A stretch of 64,000 bases of DNA from Bradyrhizobium sp. SZCCT0148 (GCF_018129985.1 NZ_JAFCKT010000001.1:806001-870000), one strand, 5' to 3'. Counted from the first letter of the stretch, positions 18,641 through 28,129 are shown. The notes: generated by a model not told the origin, from the letters alone. Numbers and translations: made by a program.

Positions 18641-19831
18641 CTATCGCGGCGCCAGGCTCGCGACGTGGCCGATCAGCCGATCGATCTCCGCTTCCGTGTT
18701 GTAATAATGCGGCGATGCCCGCACGACATGCGGCAACGAACGAAGTTCGGCATCGATGCGCGTGCTCGACGGATCTGAAGCACCGATGGTAATGCCCGCT
18801 GCTCCGGCACCGGCGACAATTGCGTCGGCGTCGTGCCCGTCCAGTGTGAAGCTGACGATGGCACCCGGTGCGCGGCCGAGGTCGCGAATGGTGATGCCGG
18901 GAAGGGCCGCGAGGCCGCTGCGAAGACGGCCGGCAAGCATGCGGCAGCGTTGTTCGATCGGGGCGATGCCGATCTCCAGGGCGTAATCGACGGCAGCGCC
19001 GAGCCCGAGCCGCGCCGCGTAATTGTTTTCCCAGGTCTCGAAGCGGCGAGCGTCGTCGCGCAGTCGATATTCATCTCGTGAGACCCAGGGCGCCGCGAAG
19101 TGATCGATCATCGGCGGCTCGAGCCGTTGCAGCGTCGCGCGGCGAACGTAGAGAAATCCGGTGCCGCGCGGGCCGCGCAGGAATTTGCGACCCGTGGCAG
19201 ACAGCATGTCGCAGCCGAGGGCCTCGACGTCGACCGCCATCTGGCCGACCGCCTGGCAGGCGTCGAGCAGATAGGGGACGCCGTGCGCCCGCGCGATCTT
19301 GCCAACCGCTGCCGCCGGGTTGACCAGCCCGCCATTGGTCGGAACCCAGGTGATCGCGATGAGCTTGACGCGCGCGTCGATCATGCGTTCGAGCGCGTCG
19401 ACGTCGAGCTCACCCCTCGCATCGCTTGGTACGACGTCGATCGTCGCGCCTGTCCTTTTGGCGACCTGAAGGAACGCGACATAGTTGGCGGCGTATTCCG
19501 CCTCGGCGGTCAGTATGCGGTCGCCCTGGCGAAACGGAAGCGAATAGAATGCCATCTGCCAGGCAACCGTCGCGTTTTCCACGAGGGCGATCTCGTCGGG
19601 TGCGGCATTGATCAGCCGCGCCACCGAGCCATAGACCGCGCCGAGCCGGTCGGCCTCGCGATCGGCGGCGGCATAGCCTCCAATTTCGCTTTCCAGATCG
19701 ATATGCTGCTTCATCGCTACGACAACGGAGGTCGGCATCAGAGCCGCGCCTGCGTTGTGGAGGTATGCGAGCCGGCTGGCGGCCGGCGTGTCGGACCGAA
19801 TTTGGTCGATGTCGATCACCAATTCCTCCAT
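18641..19831 (-). CDS. Class V aminotransferase-fold PLP enzyme
   Basis: 396-residue PLP enzyme of the cysteine-desulfurase/aminotransferase class V family. The PLP ring Asp is D190 (LLDACQAVGQ) and the Schiff-base Lys is K216 (SATGRKFLRGPRGTGF). ATGRKFLRGPRGTGF also occurs in ergothioneine-type C-S lyases and related enzymes, but the catalytic Cys loop of cysteine desulfurases is not evident, so the substrate is unknown. It is convergent with ilvA with 10 bases between the ends. Confidence 0.85.
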   Translation of the reverse strand: MEELVIDIDQIRSDTPAASRLAYLHNAGAALMPTSVVVAMKQHIDLESEIGGYAAADREADRLGAVYGSVARLINAAPDEIALVENATVAWQMAFYSLPFRQGDRILTAEAEYAANYVAFLQVAKRTGATIDVVPSDARGELDVDALERMIDARVKLIAITWVPTNGGLVNPAAAVGKIARAHGVPYLLDACQAVGQMAVDVEALGCDMLSATGRKFLRGPRGTGFLYVRRATLQRLEPPMIDHFAAPWVSRDEYRLRDDARRFETWENNYAARLGLGAAVDYALEIGIAPIEQRCRMLAGRLRSGLAALPGITIRDLGRAPGAIVSFTLDGHDADAIVAGAGAAGITIGASDPSSTRIDAELRSLPHVVRASPHYYNTEAEIDRLIGHVASLAPR

Positions 19832-19910
19832 GTCTCGCGATCCCTGATGCAGGAATTAGACGCGCCGAAGGGGCCGGGCAAGACGTCAGGCCGGGGAGGC
19901 CGACCGAATC

Positions 19911-20489
19911 TCAGATGCAAAGGCCGAGCAGCTTGACGTGGCAGTTGCTGGACTTCGGCTTGCTGGCGGCCGGCGCAGCCTCGCGTTTGACGGCAACCAG
20001 CGGCTCCTTGTCCTTCTTCTTGTCCTTGCCTTTCGGCTCGTAGTCGCCGGCGATCACCATCGCCCAATAGGTACGCTTGCCGCTCGCATTTTTCGCGCTT
20101 GCGATGCCGACGCGGGAGGCGTTGTGCAGCAACAGATTCTTGCGGTGACCAGATGAGTCGATCCACTGGCCCAGCGTCTTCTCGAAACTGTCGTAGCCGT
20201 AGGCGATGTTCTCGGCGGCGCGGCCGGCGCCGGCCGGTGCGACGCGCTTGTTGAACGGGCCGAGCGCGTCATGGCTGAGGTCGTCCTTCGCCGCCATCGC
20301 ACGGACCTGGTCCATGGCGATACGGTCGAGCGTTGAATCGCGGACGACGCGGACTTCGCCGTGCTTGAGGCGGAAGCTCGAGATCAAATCGGCCGGCGAG
20401 TCCGCCATCGCGGCTGTGGCGTTCAGCAGCAGAAGGCCGGCGATCATCGCGCCGATCCCACCACGCGTCATTGTCCACTGCCTGCGCAT
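19911..20489 (-). CDS. Secreted CAP-domain protein
   Basis: 192-residue protein with an N-terminal signal peptide (cleavage near AAMADS, residue 29) and a CAP/SCP domain: the conserved blocks ENIAYGYDS, WIDSSGHRKNLL and YWAMVIAGDY are present. The C-terminus is Lys-rich and then ends in SNCHVKLLGLCI with two Cys that could form a disulfide. Function of bacterial CAP proteins is poorly defined; cell-envelope or extracellular location is expected. Confidence 0.85.
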   Translation of the reverse strand: MRRQWTMTRGGIGAMIAGLLLLNATAAMADSPADLISSFRLKHGEVRVVRDSTLDRIAMDQVRAMAAKDDLSHDALGPFNKRVAPAGAGRAAENIAYGYDSFEKTLGQWIDSSGHRKNLLLHNASRVGIASAKNASGKRTYWAMVIAGDYEPKGKDKKKDKEPLVAVKREAAPAASKPKSSNCHVKLLGLCI

Positions 20490-20562
20490 GACTCCACCGC
20501 CCCCGATTCTCCGACCGCTTCTCTATTGCCAATGTGGACGCTTCAAGGCGCGTTCCGACCCC

Positions 20563-21657
20563 TCAGCTCGCTGGCAAATCCGCCTCGAAATTGAAGCGGT
20601 CGCGCAGGTTCTTCCGCTGTTCCAAGATGTCCTTGAGAAAGGCGCGGTCCTGATCGTTCTTCATCATCGGCTCGATCAGGTCGAGCTGGTTCATGGCGAC
20701 CAGTTGCAGGATCTCGGTACGCGGCTTGCCGTTGGCGTCGCGTGGCAGCGCGTGCACCACCTGGATATGCTCCGGCGGTTTCGGCCCCTTGGCGGCCGCA
20801 AGGTCGTTCCGCAACTGGCCTTCGAGCGTGGCCTGATCGGCTTCGACGAAAGCGTAGAGCCCGACGCCGGAGCGACGGTCGGCAAAAGCGACGATGGCGG
20901 TGTCGCGCACGGCCGGATTCTTCCGGATCAGCTCGGTCAGCACCGGTGCGTCGTTGACCAGCCTGCGACCGCCGCCCTCGCGGTCGGTGAAGTTGAACAG
21001 CCCGCGCGTGATGGCACGATAGACCTTCTTGCCGGTGGCGAGCCACAGGCTCGCGGCAAATGACTTCTTGGCGAGGATCTTTCGCTCGCGCGGCGTCAGC
21101 GCCTCGGGTGCGTAGGAGCGCTTGTGCTTGAGCAGATGGCGGAGGTCTTCATAAGCGAGGATGCGATAGAGCCGGCCGCGCCGGTCGAAGCAGGCGGCGA
21201 GCTGGAAGTCGGTGACATAGGCGAGGCCGTCGCGGCCGACCAGCCAGTTCTGTTCCTTGGCGAGATCGTTGTGGCAGATACCGGCGCGGCGTAGCCGGCG
21301 CAGCGCCGCCTTGGCCGAACGGAAATAGGCGAGGTCGCCGTGCGGCTTTGCCAGATGCAAAGCGACGCCGTCGACGAAGCCGCGCACCAGCGCACGGCGC
21401 CCGGCCCACAGCAGCTCCGGACCAACGTTGAGGCCCTTGGCGAGCGCCAGAGCATGCTTCTCGCGGGCGAACAGATGGCGCGCCAGAGGGAAAGACCACC
21501 ACGGCACCTCGTCGAGCCGGCGCAGCACGGCGTCGACCTCGCCGCTCTCGCCGCGGAAGCGCCCGCGTTCGACGGTCGAGAACACGTCGCGCTTGAGCAG
21601 CACGCCCTCGGTCCAGCGCGCCGAGAGCGTCGCGGCGTCGTCTTTGGGGAGGCTCAT
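20563..21657 (-). CDS. Protein-kinase-like domain fused to ANL C-terminal-like domain
   Basis: 364-residue soluble protein with two parts. Residues 1-220 look like a small atypical kinase: CHNDLAKEQN at 128-137 supplies a catalytic-loop HxDxxxxN, and VTDFQLA at 148-154 supplies the metal-binding Asp (D150). Residues 240-320 resemble the C-terminal lid of ANL adenylating enzymes (AVRDTAIVAFADRRSGVGLY, then HALPRDANGKPRTEILQL, with K311 at the position of the adenylation Lys). No adenylation core is present. It ends the gene eight bases from trmFO, which it follows on the same strand. Substrate unknown. Confidence 0.7.
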   Translation of the reverse strand: MSLPKDDAATLSARWTEGVLLKRDVFSTVERGRFRGESGEVDAVLRRLDEVPWWSFPLARHLFAREKHALALAKGLNVGPELLWAGRRALVRGFVDGVALHLAKPHGDLAYFRSAKAALRRLRRAGICHNDLAKEQNWLVGRDGLAYVTDFQLAACFDRRGRLYRILAYEDLRHLLKHKRSYAPEALTPRERKILAKKSFAASLWLATGKKVYRAITRGLFNFTDREGGGRRLVNDAPVLTELIRKNPAVRDTAIVAFADRRSGVGLYAFVEADQATLEGQLRNDLAAAKGPKPPEHIQVVHALPRDANGKPRTEILQLVAMNQLDLIEPMMKNDQDRAFLKDILEQRKNLRDRFNFEADLPAS

Positions 21658-21664
21658 TGCAAAC

Positions 21665-23092
21665 TCACGCGGCTGCGGCCATGCGCAAATGATCGGCGAT
21701 CCAGCGATCGAGATCGGCGAGTGCGAGAGCGCTCATCGCCTGCTTCTTGGCCACCGTCTTCTCGTTGCCGCGCAGCCGTGTGCCGTCGGGCTTCTTCGTC
21801 GGCACGCTTGCAAGCGGCGGGAACAGACCGAAATTGATGTTCATCGGCTGGAACGACCGTGTGCCGGGCTCGATGGTCTCGATATGGCCGCCGGTGATGT
21901 GGCCGAGCAGCGATCCGAGCGCGGTGGTGCCCGGCGGGCCGACAAGCGTCTCGCCGCGCGCATCCGCTGCTGCATAGAGACCGGCGATCAGGCCGACGCT
22001 GGCCGATTCCACATAGCCCTCGCAGCCCGTCATCTGGCCGGCGAAGCGCAGCCGCGGCTGCGCGCGCAGGCGCAGCTGGTGGTCGAGCAGCTTCGGCGAG
22101 TTCAGGAAGGTGTTGCGATGCAGGCCGCCGAGGCGGGCGAACTCAGCCTTCTCCAGCCCGGGGATAGTGCGGAAGATGCGCTGCTGCTCGCCGTATTTCA
22201 ATTTCGTCTGGAAGCCGACGATGTTGTAGAGCGTGCCGAGCTTGTTGTCCTGGCGCAGCTGCACGATCGCGTAGGCCTTGGTCGTGGGATCGTGCGGATT
22301 GGTGAGGCCGACCGGCTTCATCGGACCGTGGCGCAGGGTCTCGGGGCCGCGCTCTGCCATCACCTCGATCGGCAGGCAGCCGTCGAAATAGGGTGTGTTG
22401 GTTTCCCACTCCTTGAATTCGGTCTTCTCGCCTGACACCAGCGCGGCGACGAAGCCGTCATACTGCTCCTTGGTCATCGGGCAGTTGATGTAGTCCGCGC
22501 CGGTGCCGCCGGGGCCGACCTTATCGTAGCGCGACTGGAACCAGGCCACCGACATGTCGATGGACTCGCGGTGCACGATCGGCGCAATCGCGTCGAAGAA
22601 GGCGAGCGCGTTTTCGTCGGTCAGTTCGCGGATCGCGTCGGCGAGCGGAGCCGACGTGAGGGGGCCGGTCGCAACGATGACGTTGCTCCAGTCCGGCGGC
22701 GGCAGGCCTGCAACCTCGCCGCGGGCGATCTGGATGAGGGGATGGTCGTTGAGCGCCTTGGTGACGGCCTCGGAGAAGCCGTCACGATCGACGGCAAGCG
22801 CGCCGCCGGCGGGCACCTGGTTGGCGTCGGCCGCGCGCATGACCAGCGAATCGAGCCGGCGCATCTCCGCGTGCAGCAGGCCGACGGCATTGTTGGCGGC
22901 GTCGTCAGAACGAAACGAATTGGAGCAGACGAGCTCGGCGAGCCCGTCGGTGCGGTGTGCCTCGGTCATGCGGGTCGGCCGCATCTCGTGCAGCACCACG
23001 GGCACGCCGGCTTTCGCCACCTGCCAAGCGGCCTCGGAGCCGGCGAGGCCGGCGCCGATCACGTGCACGATGTTGGAATGGGATCCTGTCAT
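21665..23092 (-). CDS. trmFO: tRNA m5U54 methyltransferase, folate- and FAD-dependent
   Basis: 475-residue enzyme that makes 5-methyluridine at position 54 of tRNA using methylenetetrahydrofolate and FADH2. The N-terminal dinucleotide fold reads [13 protein letters not shown]. The family motif [17 protein letters not shown] follows, with the conserved Cys of the active site region. Length is typical. It lies immediately upstream of the kinase-like gene in the same direction. Confidence 0.95.
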   Translation of the reverse strand: MTGSHSNIVHVIGAGLAGSEAAWQVAKAGVPVVLHEMRPTRMTEAHRTDGLAELVCSNSFRSDDAANNAVGLLHAEMRRLDSLVMRAADANQVPAGGALAVDRDGFSEAVTKALNDHPLIQIARGEVAGLPPPDWSNVIVATGPLTSAPLADAIRELTDENALAFFDAIAPIVHRESIDMSVAWFQSRYDKVGPGGTGADYINCPMTKEQYDGFVAALVSGEKTEFKEWETNTPYFDGCLPIEVMAERGPETLRHGPMKPVGLTNPHDPTTKAYAIVQLRQDNKLGTLYNIVGFQTKLKYGEQQRIFRTIPGLEKAEFARLGGLHRNTFLNSPKLLDHQLRLRAQPRLRFAGQMTGCEGYVESASVGLIAGLYAAADARGETLVGPPGTTALGSLLGHITGGHIETIEPGTRSFQPMNINFGLFPPLASVPTKKPDGTRLRGNEKTVAKKQAMSALALADLDRWIADHLRMAAAA

Positions 23093-23166
23093 GGGGCGGA
23101 CAGGTAGCGCTTTTCGGCGGGGAGTGGAATCGCCGAGATCGAGTTTTCTGCCACCAGATACGAGAA

Positions 23167-23185
23167 CGCCCGCACGAGGCGGGCG
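23167..23185 (-). terminator. Possible weak terminator of the DUF1127 gene
   Basis: CGCCCGC (23167-23173) and GCGGGCG (23179-23185) form a 7-bp perfect stem with a 5-base loop. It lies 35 bases beyond the stop of the DUF1127 gene. The following minus-strand sequence is only TTCTCGT, so termination would be weak. Confidence 0.45.
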
Positions 23186-23219
23186 CTATCGGTCCGTTCC
23201 GGTGACGGGCTGAACGATA

Positions 23220-23372
23220 TCAGCCCTGATACTGACCAGCGGCAACGCGCGGGATGTCCGAGCGATCGAGGCCGATATCGGCCAGTTCGCGATCGCTGAG
23301 CTGGGACAGCTCGGCAACATTGCGCTGATAGTCCCGGAAGGCCTGGATCATGCGGATGAGCGAGAGCAGCAT
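23220..23372 (-). CDS. Small DUF1127 protein
   Basis: 50-residue basic protein, too short for most gene lists. The translation runs MLLSLIRMIQAFRDYQ, then ELSQLSDRELADIGLDRSDI, then PRVAAGQYQG. The block LSDRELADIGLDRSDI is the DUF1127 signature. A good ribosome site (AGGAG, 8 bases from the ATG) supports the start. DUF1127 proteins in alphaproteobacteria bind RNA or tune phosphate and C1 metabolism; which applies here is unknown. Confidence 0.9.
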   Translation of the reverse strand: MLLSLIRMIQAFRDYQRNVAELSQLSDRELADIGLDRSDIPRVAAGQYQG

Positions 23373-23816
23373 TGGTAGTCTCCTGTAGTTCGATTCAGCT
23401 CTTGCCCGAGCCTCATCGTTGAAATGAATATAGGAGAGAGTGGTGCAGTGCGAAAGTTCCGATGTTGCGATGCAGCTAAGCGACTAGCGCATACCGCAGG
23501 TAACGAACGATTAACCTCTCGCCAGTCGTGCCCAAGGCGTGAGCGATAGGAGTTCAACCAAGCGATAAGGTCCGGGAAATCACGGGCTTAACCAGCGATC
23601 ATTAATCGTTATCAAGGCGAAATAAGTTGCGCTGCGATCATCGGCAAGTCGATCACTTAGCTTGTGCACCCAAGTCCCGCATGCGTGATTCGCATGGGGA
23701 GGGAGGTAATTCTCATGAATCTATGTTCATTGCTTCATGAGATTGTGTTGCTGACAGCTTCTGTCCAAGCAGAAGTGCAGCAGAACCTGGCGCCGAGGAT
23801 TGCCGGTAGCAAGCCT
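23373..23816. other. Gene-free gap
   Basis: About 440 bases upstream of the DUF1127 gene and beyond the end of the lytic transglycosylase gene. A TATATT near 23431-23436 on the minus strand may be the -10 of the DUF1127 promoter. An open frame on the plus strand from 23664 runs antisense into the transglycosylase gene and has no coding features. I see no RNA gene. Confidence 0.5.
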
Positions 23817-24641
23817 CTAGGGAGCGCGGGCCAGCTGGGTGGCGAAATAGGCGACCGTCCTGGAATAGACATCGCTCTTGTTCCACTGCTGGAGCACCGC
23901 GAAATTCGGACTGCCCGGCTGCCAATCCTTGCCCTTCTGCCAGCCATAGCCGGCGAGATAGTTGGCAGTGGAGGCGAGCACGTCGGGCGCGTTGTGCAAG
24001 AGGTCGCGCTTGCCGTTGCCGTCGAAATCGACGGCGTATTTCATCCAGGACGACGGCATGAACTGGGTCTGGCCGAGTTCGCCGGCCCATGCGCCCTTCA
24101 TCTCGGCCGGCGCGAGATCGCCGCGCTGGACGATCCTTAGCGCGTCCAGCAGTTCGGCGCGAAACTGCTCGGAGCGCCGGCAGTCATAGGCCAGTGTTGC
24201 GAGCGAGCGGATCGTGGCGAACTTGCCGGTGTTGACGCCGAAATCGGTCTCCAGGCCCCAGATCGCGACCAGGACCTCGCCGGGAACGCCGTAGGTCTGT
24301 TCGATGCGCGACAGAACCGAACCGTATTGCTTCATCCTGTTGGAGCCGCGCTCCAGACGTGGCGGCACCATGCGGCCGGAAAATTCCTCGAAGGTCTGAC
24401 TGAACACTTTTTGCGAGCGGTCGCGGTTGAGCACGCTCGGATCGGGCGTCACGCCGGTGAGCGCCGATGCGATGGCCTGCTGTGAGATGCCCTTGGCCGC
24501 AGCGTCGGTTTTGAACTCCGCAAGCCAGGCATCGAAATTGCCCGAGCCGCAGGCAACCGCGGCGAACGCCGGCTGGGCGGACAGGATTGACGCGGAAATG
24601 GCGAAGGCTGCGAGGGCGAGACGAGAAATCGTCGAGGTCAT
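23817..24641 (-). CDS. Lytic murein transglycosylase, MltB-like
   Basis: 274-residue exported enzyme that cleaves the glycan strand of peptidoglycan to leave 1,6-anhydro-MurNAc ends. A signal peptide (cleavage near QPAFA, residue 27) precedes the SLT_2 domain. The catalytic Glu is E131 in IWGLETDFGVNTG, and GELGQTQFMPSSW is the family's substrate-cleft motif. It lacks the peptidoglycan-binding domain that some paralogues carry. Start at 24641; the frame extends upstream without coding character. The anhydro products are the substrates that NagZ (1655-2683) later processes. Confidence 0.93.
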   Translation of the reverse strand: MTSTISRLALAAFAISASILSAQPAFAAVACGSGNFDAWLAEFKTDAAAKGISQQAIASALTGVTPDPSVLNRDRSQKVFSQTFEEFSGRMVPPRLERGSNRMKQYGSVLSRIEQTYGVPGEVLVAIWGLETDFGVNTGKFATIRSLATLAYDCRRSEQFRAELLDALRIVQRGDLAPAEMKGAWAGELGQTQFMPSSWMKYAVDFDGNGKRDLLHNAPDVLASTANYLAGYGWQKGKDWQPGSPNFAVLQQWNKSDVYSRTVAYFATQLARAP

Positions 24642-24756
24642 TCGAGGTAATGAATTCCGTGAGATGATCGGCGCACGCAATCTCGATCGGAACCGCGGCC
24701 AAAGCAAGGCGTGCGATCCTGCCGAAGCATGGGCAGGATCGCATGTCACGAGATCG

Positions 24757-25665
24757 TCAGGCGTCCGTGCGGCTACGCCAGGGGAAGAGGTTGGCCGGGA
24801 AGTCGGCCGCCGGCTTGCGCGGACGTTGCGGCGGGGGCGGCACCGGACGTGCACCTGGCTCAGAGACGATCACCTTGCGGTAGAGATGCCAGGTGGCATG
24901 GCCGAGCAGGGGGATCACCACGGCAAGGCCGAGGAAGGCCGGGATCGTGCCGAGCGCGAGCATCACCGCTACGATCACGCCCCAAGCGGCCATCGACACC
25001 GGGTTCCTCGCGACCACGCGCAGCGAGGTGCTCATCGCCTCGAACGCGCCGGCATGGCGGTCCAGCATCATCGGGAACGATACGGCGCTGATGCAGAGCG
25101 CGGCGAGCGCAAACAGGAAGCCGGCGCCGCAGCCGACCACGATCAGCCACCAGCCCTGCTGCGTCGTCAGCACGCGTGTCATGAAGTCCGAGATGCCGGT
25201 GACGCCCTCGTAGCCGAACGCCGCGACATAGATCGCCTGCGCGGTCGCAACCCAGGTCACGAACAGAGCGAGCAGCAATGCGCCGAGGCCGAGCATCGCC
25301 CCGAACGAAGGCGAGCGCAGCACCTCCATCGCATTCCAGGCGCCGGCTTCCTCATAGCGTTCACGTCGGCTAGAGAGCTCATAGAGACCGAGCGCTGCGA
25401 AAGGGCCGATCAGCGCGAAGCCGGCGGCGAGCGGAAACAGCAGCGGCAGTACCGAATAGCCCAGCACCATACGGGCGAGCACGAGGCCGAGCACCGGGTA
25501 GATCACGCACAGGATGATGGCGTGGCTCGGCACGGCCTTGAAATCTTCCCAGCCGCGCCTGAGCGCATCGTGAAGGTCGGACAGCTGAATGGTTCGGATC
25601 ACCGGTCCAGACGCATCCGTGGTCTGGGCCATCGTGGGGACATTGCCCTGGTAGAGTGTGGCCAT
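24757..25665 (-). CDS. DUF2189 integral membrane protein
   Basis: 302-residue polytopic membrane protein with about six hydrophobic segments. It matches the DUF2189 plan: a short N-terminus, a LxxALxxGWxDF-type start (LHDALRRGWEDFKAVPSHA), and alternating hydrophobic helices to about 260, then a Pro-rich cytoplasmic tail. Start at 25665, where GGGAG precedes the ATG; the longer open frame upstream is not convincing. Some members sit near cytochrome oxidase genes; no such genes are here, so function is unknown. Confidence 0.82.
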   Translation of the reverse strand: MATLYQGNVPTMAQTTDASGPVIRTIQLSDLHDALRRGWEDFKAVPSHAIILCVIYPVLGLVLARMVLGYSVLPLLFPLAAGFALIGPFAALGLYELSSRRERYEEAGAWNAMEVLRSPSFGAMLGLGALLLALFVTWVATAQAIYVAAFGYEGVTGISDFMTRVLTTQQGWWLIVVGCGAGFLFALAALCISAVSFPMMLDRHAGAFEAMSTSLRVVARNPVSMAAWGVIVAVMLALGTIPAFLGLAVVIPLLGHATWHLYRKVIVSEPGARPVPPPPQRPRKPAADFPANLFPWRSRTDA

Positions 25666-26000
25666 GGTCGCTAGCTCCCTTGCCGAGCGGCCGAATCCGG
25701 CGCCGGCAAACGGCGCGAGCGGCCGCCATTCTCTGAAGTCCCGCGATCCCGACCAGACGCGAATTCCGGACGGCATCGCGAGCTGAAGCCGAAGCGTACG
25801 CCGATTTCCGAGTCCTGTCCCTCACGCTTGGGTGAGATTCGATGCCGCATCGCAACCTCGACGATGTCATTCGGCCGTCATTTCGCCGCAGATAAGCTGA
25901 TGCTGGCAGATGGTTCGCAGAACGGGCGGGCGCAACTCAGGAACTTCGTCTATAAGTGCCATTCAAGGTCCGTCCAACGGATCCTTTTCGGGGAGCAGAT
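25666..26000. other. Divergent intergenic region
   Basis: 335 bases between the divergent DUF2189 and DUF3597 genes. It should hold both promoters. A TATAAG at 25952-25957 is a possible -10 for the DUF3597 gene, about 45 bases before its ATG, but I see no convincing -35. GGGGAG just before 26001 is the ribosome site. No gene seen. Confidence 0.4.
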
Positions 26001-26393
26001 ATGAGTATTTTCGGGAAAATCATGAGCGCGATCTTTGGCACCCAGCCGGCCTCCGCCGCGCCCGCCGGTGGCACAGCGTCGCCCGCTGGAGCCGCGCCGA
26101 ATGCTTCGGCACCCGGCGCCGCGCCCATGGCTGCGGTCGACGTGGCGGCGATCGTCGACAAGGCGGTGGCCGCGCACAAGGGCGAGAAGCTGGAATGGCG
26201 GACCTCGATCGTCGACCTCATGAAGGCGCTCGACATCGATTCCAGCCTTGCTGCGCGCAAGGATCTTGCCAAGGAACTCGGCTACACCGGCGACATGAAC
26301 GACTCCGCCAGCATGAACGTCTGGCTGCACAAGCAGGTGATGTCCAAGCTCGCCGCCAATGGCGGCAAGCTGCCGCCGGAGATCAAGCACTGA
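26001..26393 (+). CDS. DUF3597 domain protein
   Basis: 130-residue protein starting MSIFGKIMSAIFG, with an Ala/Pro-rich linker (residues 14-45) and a C-terminal helical domain (VDVAAIVDKAVAAHKGEKLE to the end). The C-terminal block WRTSIVDLMKALDIDSSLAA and KDLAKELGYTGDMNDSASMN is the DUF3597 signature, resembling a LysM-associated BON/PGB-like helical module of unknown role. No signal peptide. A strong terminator follows 28 bases after the stop, so it is probably a single-gene transcript. Confidence 0.85.
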   Translation: MSIFGKIMSAIFGTQPASAAPAGGTASPAGAAPNASAPGAAPMAAVDVAAIVDKAVAAHKGEKLEWRTSIVDLMKALDIDSSLAARKDLAKELGYTGDMNDSASMNVWLHKQVMSKLAANGGKLPPEIKH

Positions 26394-26420
26394 CAGATCG
26401 GTTGCTGCGAAGCGATCGCA

Positions 26421-26448
26421 AGGGCCCGCGCTTGTCGCGGGCCCTTTT
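26421..26448 (+). terminator. Intrinsic terminator of the DUF3597 gene
   Basis: AGGGCCCGCG (26421-26430) pairs with CGCGGGCCCT (26436-26445) around a 5-base loop, followed by TTTT. The stem is ten perfect pairs. Confidence 0.9.
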
Positions 26449-26452
26449 GCTT

Positions 26453-26728
26453 TCACGCGACGAGATCCGCATCCTCCGGATGCCGCTCGAGATAGTCGAC
26501 CACGAAGCCGCAGCCGGCGATCACCTTCTTGCCGTCGCGGCGGATTAGCTCCAGCGAGCCTTTCACCAGTTCGGAGCCAATGCCGCGACCGCGCAGCGCA
26601 TGCGGCGTCTCGGTATGGGTGATGATGACCGCCGTCGGGGTCAGCCGGTAATTGGCGAAGGCGACGTCGCTGCCGACATCAAGTTCGAAGCGGCTCCTGT
26701 CCTTGTTGTCCCGTACCGATGCCACCAT
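26453..26728 (-). CDS. Small GNAT acetyltransferase-like protein
   Basis: 91-residue minimal GNAT-fold protein of the YjdJ/Gcg-type group (N-acetyltransferase-CG domain). The acetyl-CoA loop reads ALRGRGIGSELV, and the C-terminal motif VDYLERHPE is typical. Members of this size lack the full GNAT fold, and no substrate is known for most. It is convergent with the DUF3597 gene, the shared gap holding one terminator. Confidence 0.85.
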   Translation of the reverse strand: MVASVRDNKDRSRFELDVGSDVAFANYRLTPTAVIITHTETPHALRGRGIGSELVKGSLELIRRDGKKVIAGCGFVVDYLERHPEDADLVA

Positions 26729-26826
26729 GCAAGATCCTTCCGATTGCTTTTCGCTGATCTAGGCGCCTGAACCGGCCCTTGCCAAGGTGCGACCAAGGAA
26801 GGTTGCTGCAGGGGAGATATCCGCAA

Positions 26827-27759
26827 ATGCGTGTCCGGCTCGGTCTCATGGTGCTGCTCGCCGCGCTGGCCGCGACGGCGAGTGCTGCGGCTGAGGGCGG
26901 TCCGGCCTGGGAGGCTTGCGTGGGGCTGACCAGCACGCCGGACCAGCGGGTCAAGGCCTGCACCACCGTGATCGACACCGGGAGCGAGACCGGCAAGCGG
27001 CTCGCCGGTGCCTATTGCAATCGGGGGCATGGTCTCACCGAGAAGCGCGACCTCGAAGCCGCGCTGTCCGATCTCGACGAAGCCGTCAGGCTCGATCCGG
27101 ACTATGCCTGCGCCTACAACAATCGCGGTCGCGTCTACAGCTTCAAGCGCGATTATGATCGCGCCATTGCCGATTACGACCAAGCCATCAAGCTCGATCC
27201 GTCGCTGGCGCTTGCCTACAGCAATCGCGGCGAGTCCCGCTTCAACAAGGGCGACCTCGACGGCGCCCTGGCCGATTTCGATGCGGCGATCAAGCGCGAC
27301 CCGAATTACGCGCTGGCCTATGGCAATCGCGGCCTCGTCCATTACCGCAAGCGCGACATGGCCCATGCGATTGCCGACTATACGATGCGGATCAAGCTCG
27401 CGCCCGATCTGCTCGCCTATATCGATCGCGGCAACGTCTACCGGGACAGCGAGCAGCTCGACCGTGCCGCCGCAGACTATGGCGAAGCGATCCGCGTCGC
27501 ACCGACCGACGCGCGCGGCTGGCGCAATCGCGGCATGATCCGCCTCTACCAGGGCGACAACAAGGGCGGCCTGTCCGACTACGACAAGGCGCTGTTGTAC
27601 GATCCCTCCGACGTTTATTCCTGGAACAATCGTGGACAGGCCCGCTTGCGGCTCGGCGATAAGCAGGGCGCGATCGCCGATTTCCGGAAGGCGCTGGAGC
27701 TGAAGCCCGGTCTGGCGACCGCGCAGGACTCGTTGCGGAAGCTTGGAGCGCTGCAATAA
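26827..27759 (+). CDS. Exported tetratricopeptide-repeat protein
   Basis: 310-residue predicted periplasmic protein. A signal peptide (residues 1-22) is followed by about seven TPR units, recognisable by repeated NRG...Y...RDYDRAIADYDQAIKLDP-type blocks that carry the TPR consensus positions. TPRs mediate protein contacts; no enzymatic domain is present. Two Cys near residues 30 and 45 could pair. I chose the ATG at 26827, after GGGGAG; an upstream ATG at 26779 lacks a ribosome site. Confidence 0.85.
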   Translation: MRVRLGLMVLLAALAATASAAAEGGPAWEACVGLTSTPDQRVKACTTVIDTGSETGKRLAGAYCNRGHGLTEKRDLEAALSDLDEAVRLDPDYACAYNNRGRVYSFKRDYDRAIADYDQAIKLDPSLALAYSNRGESRFNKGDLDGALADFDAAIKRDPNYALAYGNRGLVHYRKRDMAHAIADYTMRIKLAPDLLAYIDRGNVYRDSEQLDRAAADYGEAIRVAPTDARGWRNRGMIRLYQGDNKGGLSDYDKALLYDPSDVYSWNNRGQARLRLGDKQGAIADFRKALELKPGLATAQDSLRKLGALQ

Positions 27760-27769
27760 CGCGGTCTGC

Positions 27770-28129
27770 TCAATCGGCTGCTTTGGCGAGCCTGGAATCT
27801 TCGGGCTGCTGCGGCGGCCGCAGGCATCCCTGGCAGATGACCAGGGAGCGGTTGACCCTGGCATCCTGCTCGGCCTCGCTGGCGTCCTGTGCCTGCCACC
27901 ATTCCTTTGAATGGGGCTGGAGACCGGCCTGTGATGTGTTGCGCTCGGATCGGGCGGCGGCGCGGGCCGGTCGTGAGGCTGCACGCGGCCGATTGGGATC
28001 CTCGCCCGCGCCATCCCAGGCATAACGTGCAGGCCTGAAGGCGGGATCTGAGGCGAGCTGCGCTTGCGGCCCCACGGCACATCCGGCGAGCGCCAGCGAC
28101 AACAGGAGGAGGGCGGGCGCTTTGACCAT
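27770..28129 (-). CDS. Small lipoprotein
   Basis: 119-residue predicted lipoprotein: MVKAPALLLLSLALAGC gives a lipobox with the lipidated Cys at 17. The mature region is Arg/Ala/Gln-rich, has a CQGC pair near the C-terminus (LVICQGCLRPPQQ), and no recognised domain. It is convergent with the TPR gene (10 bases between the stops) and divergent from the next. Function unknown. Confidence 0.7.
   Translation of the reverse strand: MVKAPALLLLSLALAGCAVGPQAQLASDPAFRPARYAWDGAGEDPNRPRAASRPARAAARSERNTSQAGLQPHSKEWWQAQDASEAEQDARVNRSLVICQGCLRPPQQPEDSRLAKAAD

Noticed and set aside
23664..24140. Plus-strand 158-codon frame near the lytic transglycosylase
   Set aside because: Antisense to the transglycosylase gene for most of its length; no domain.
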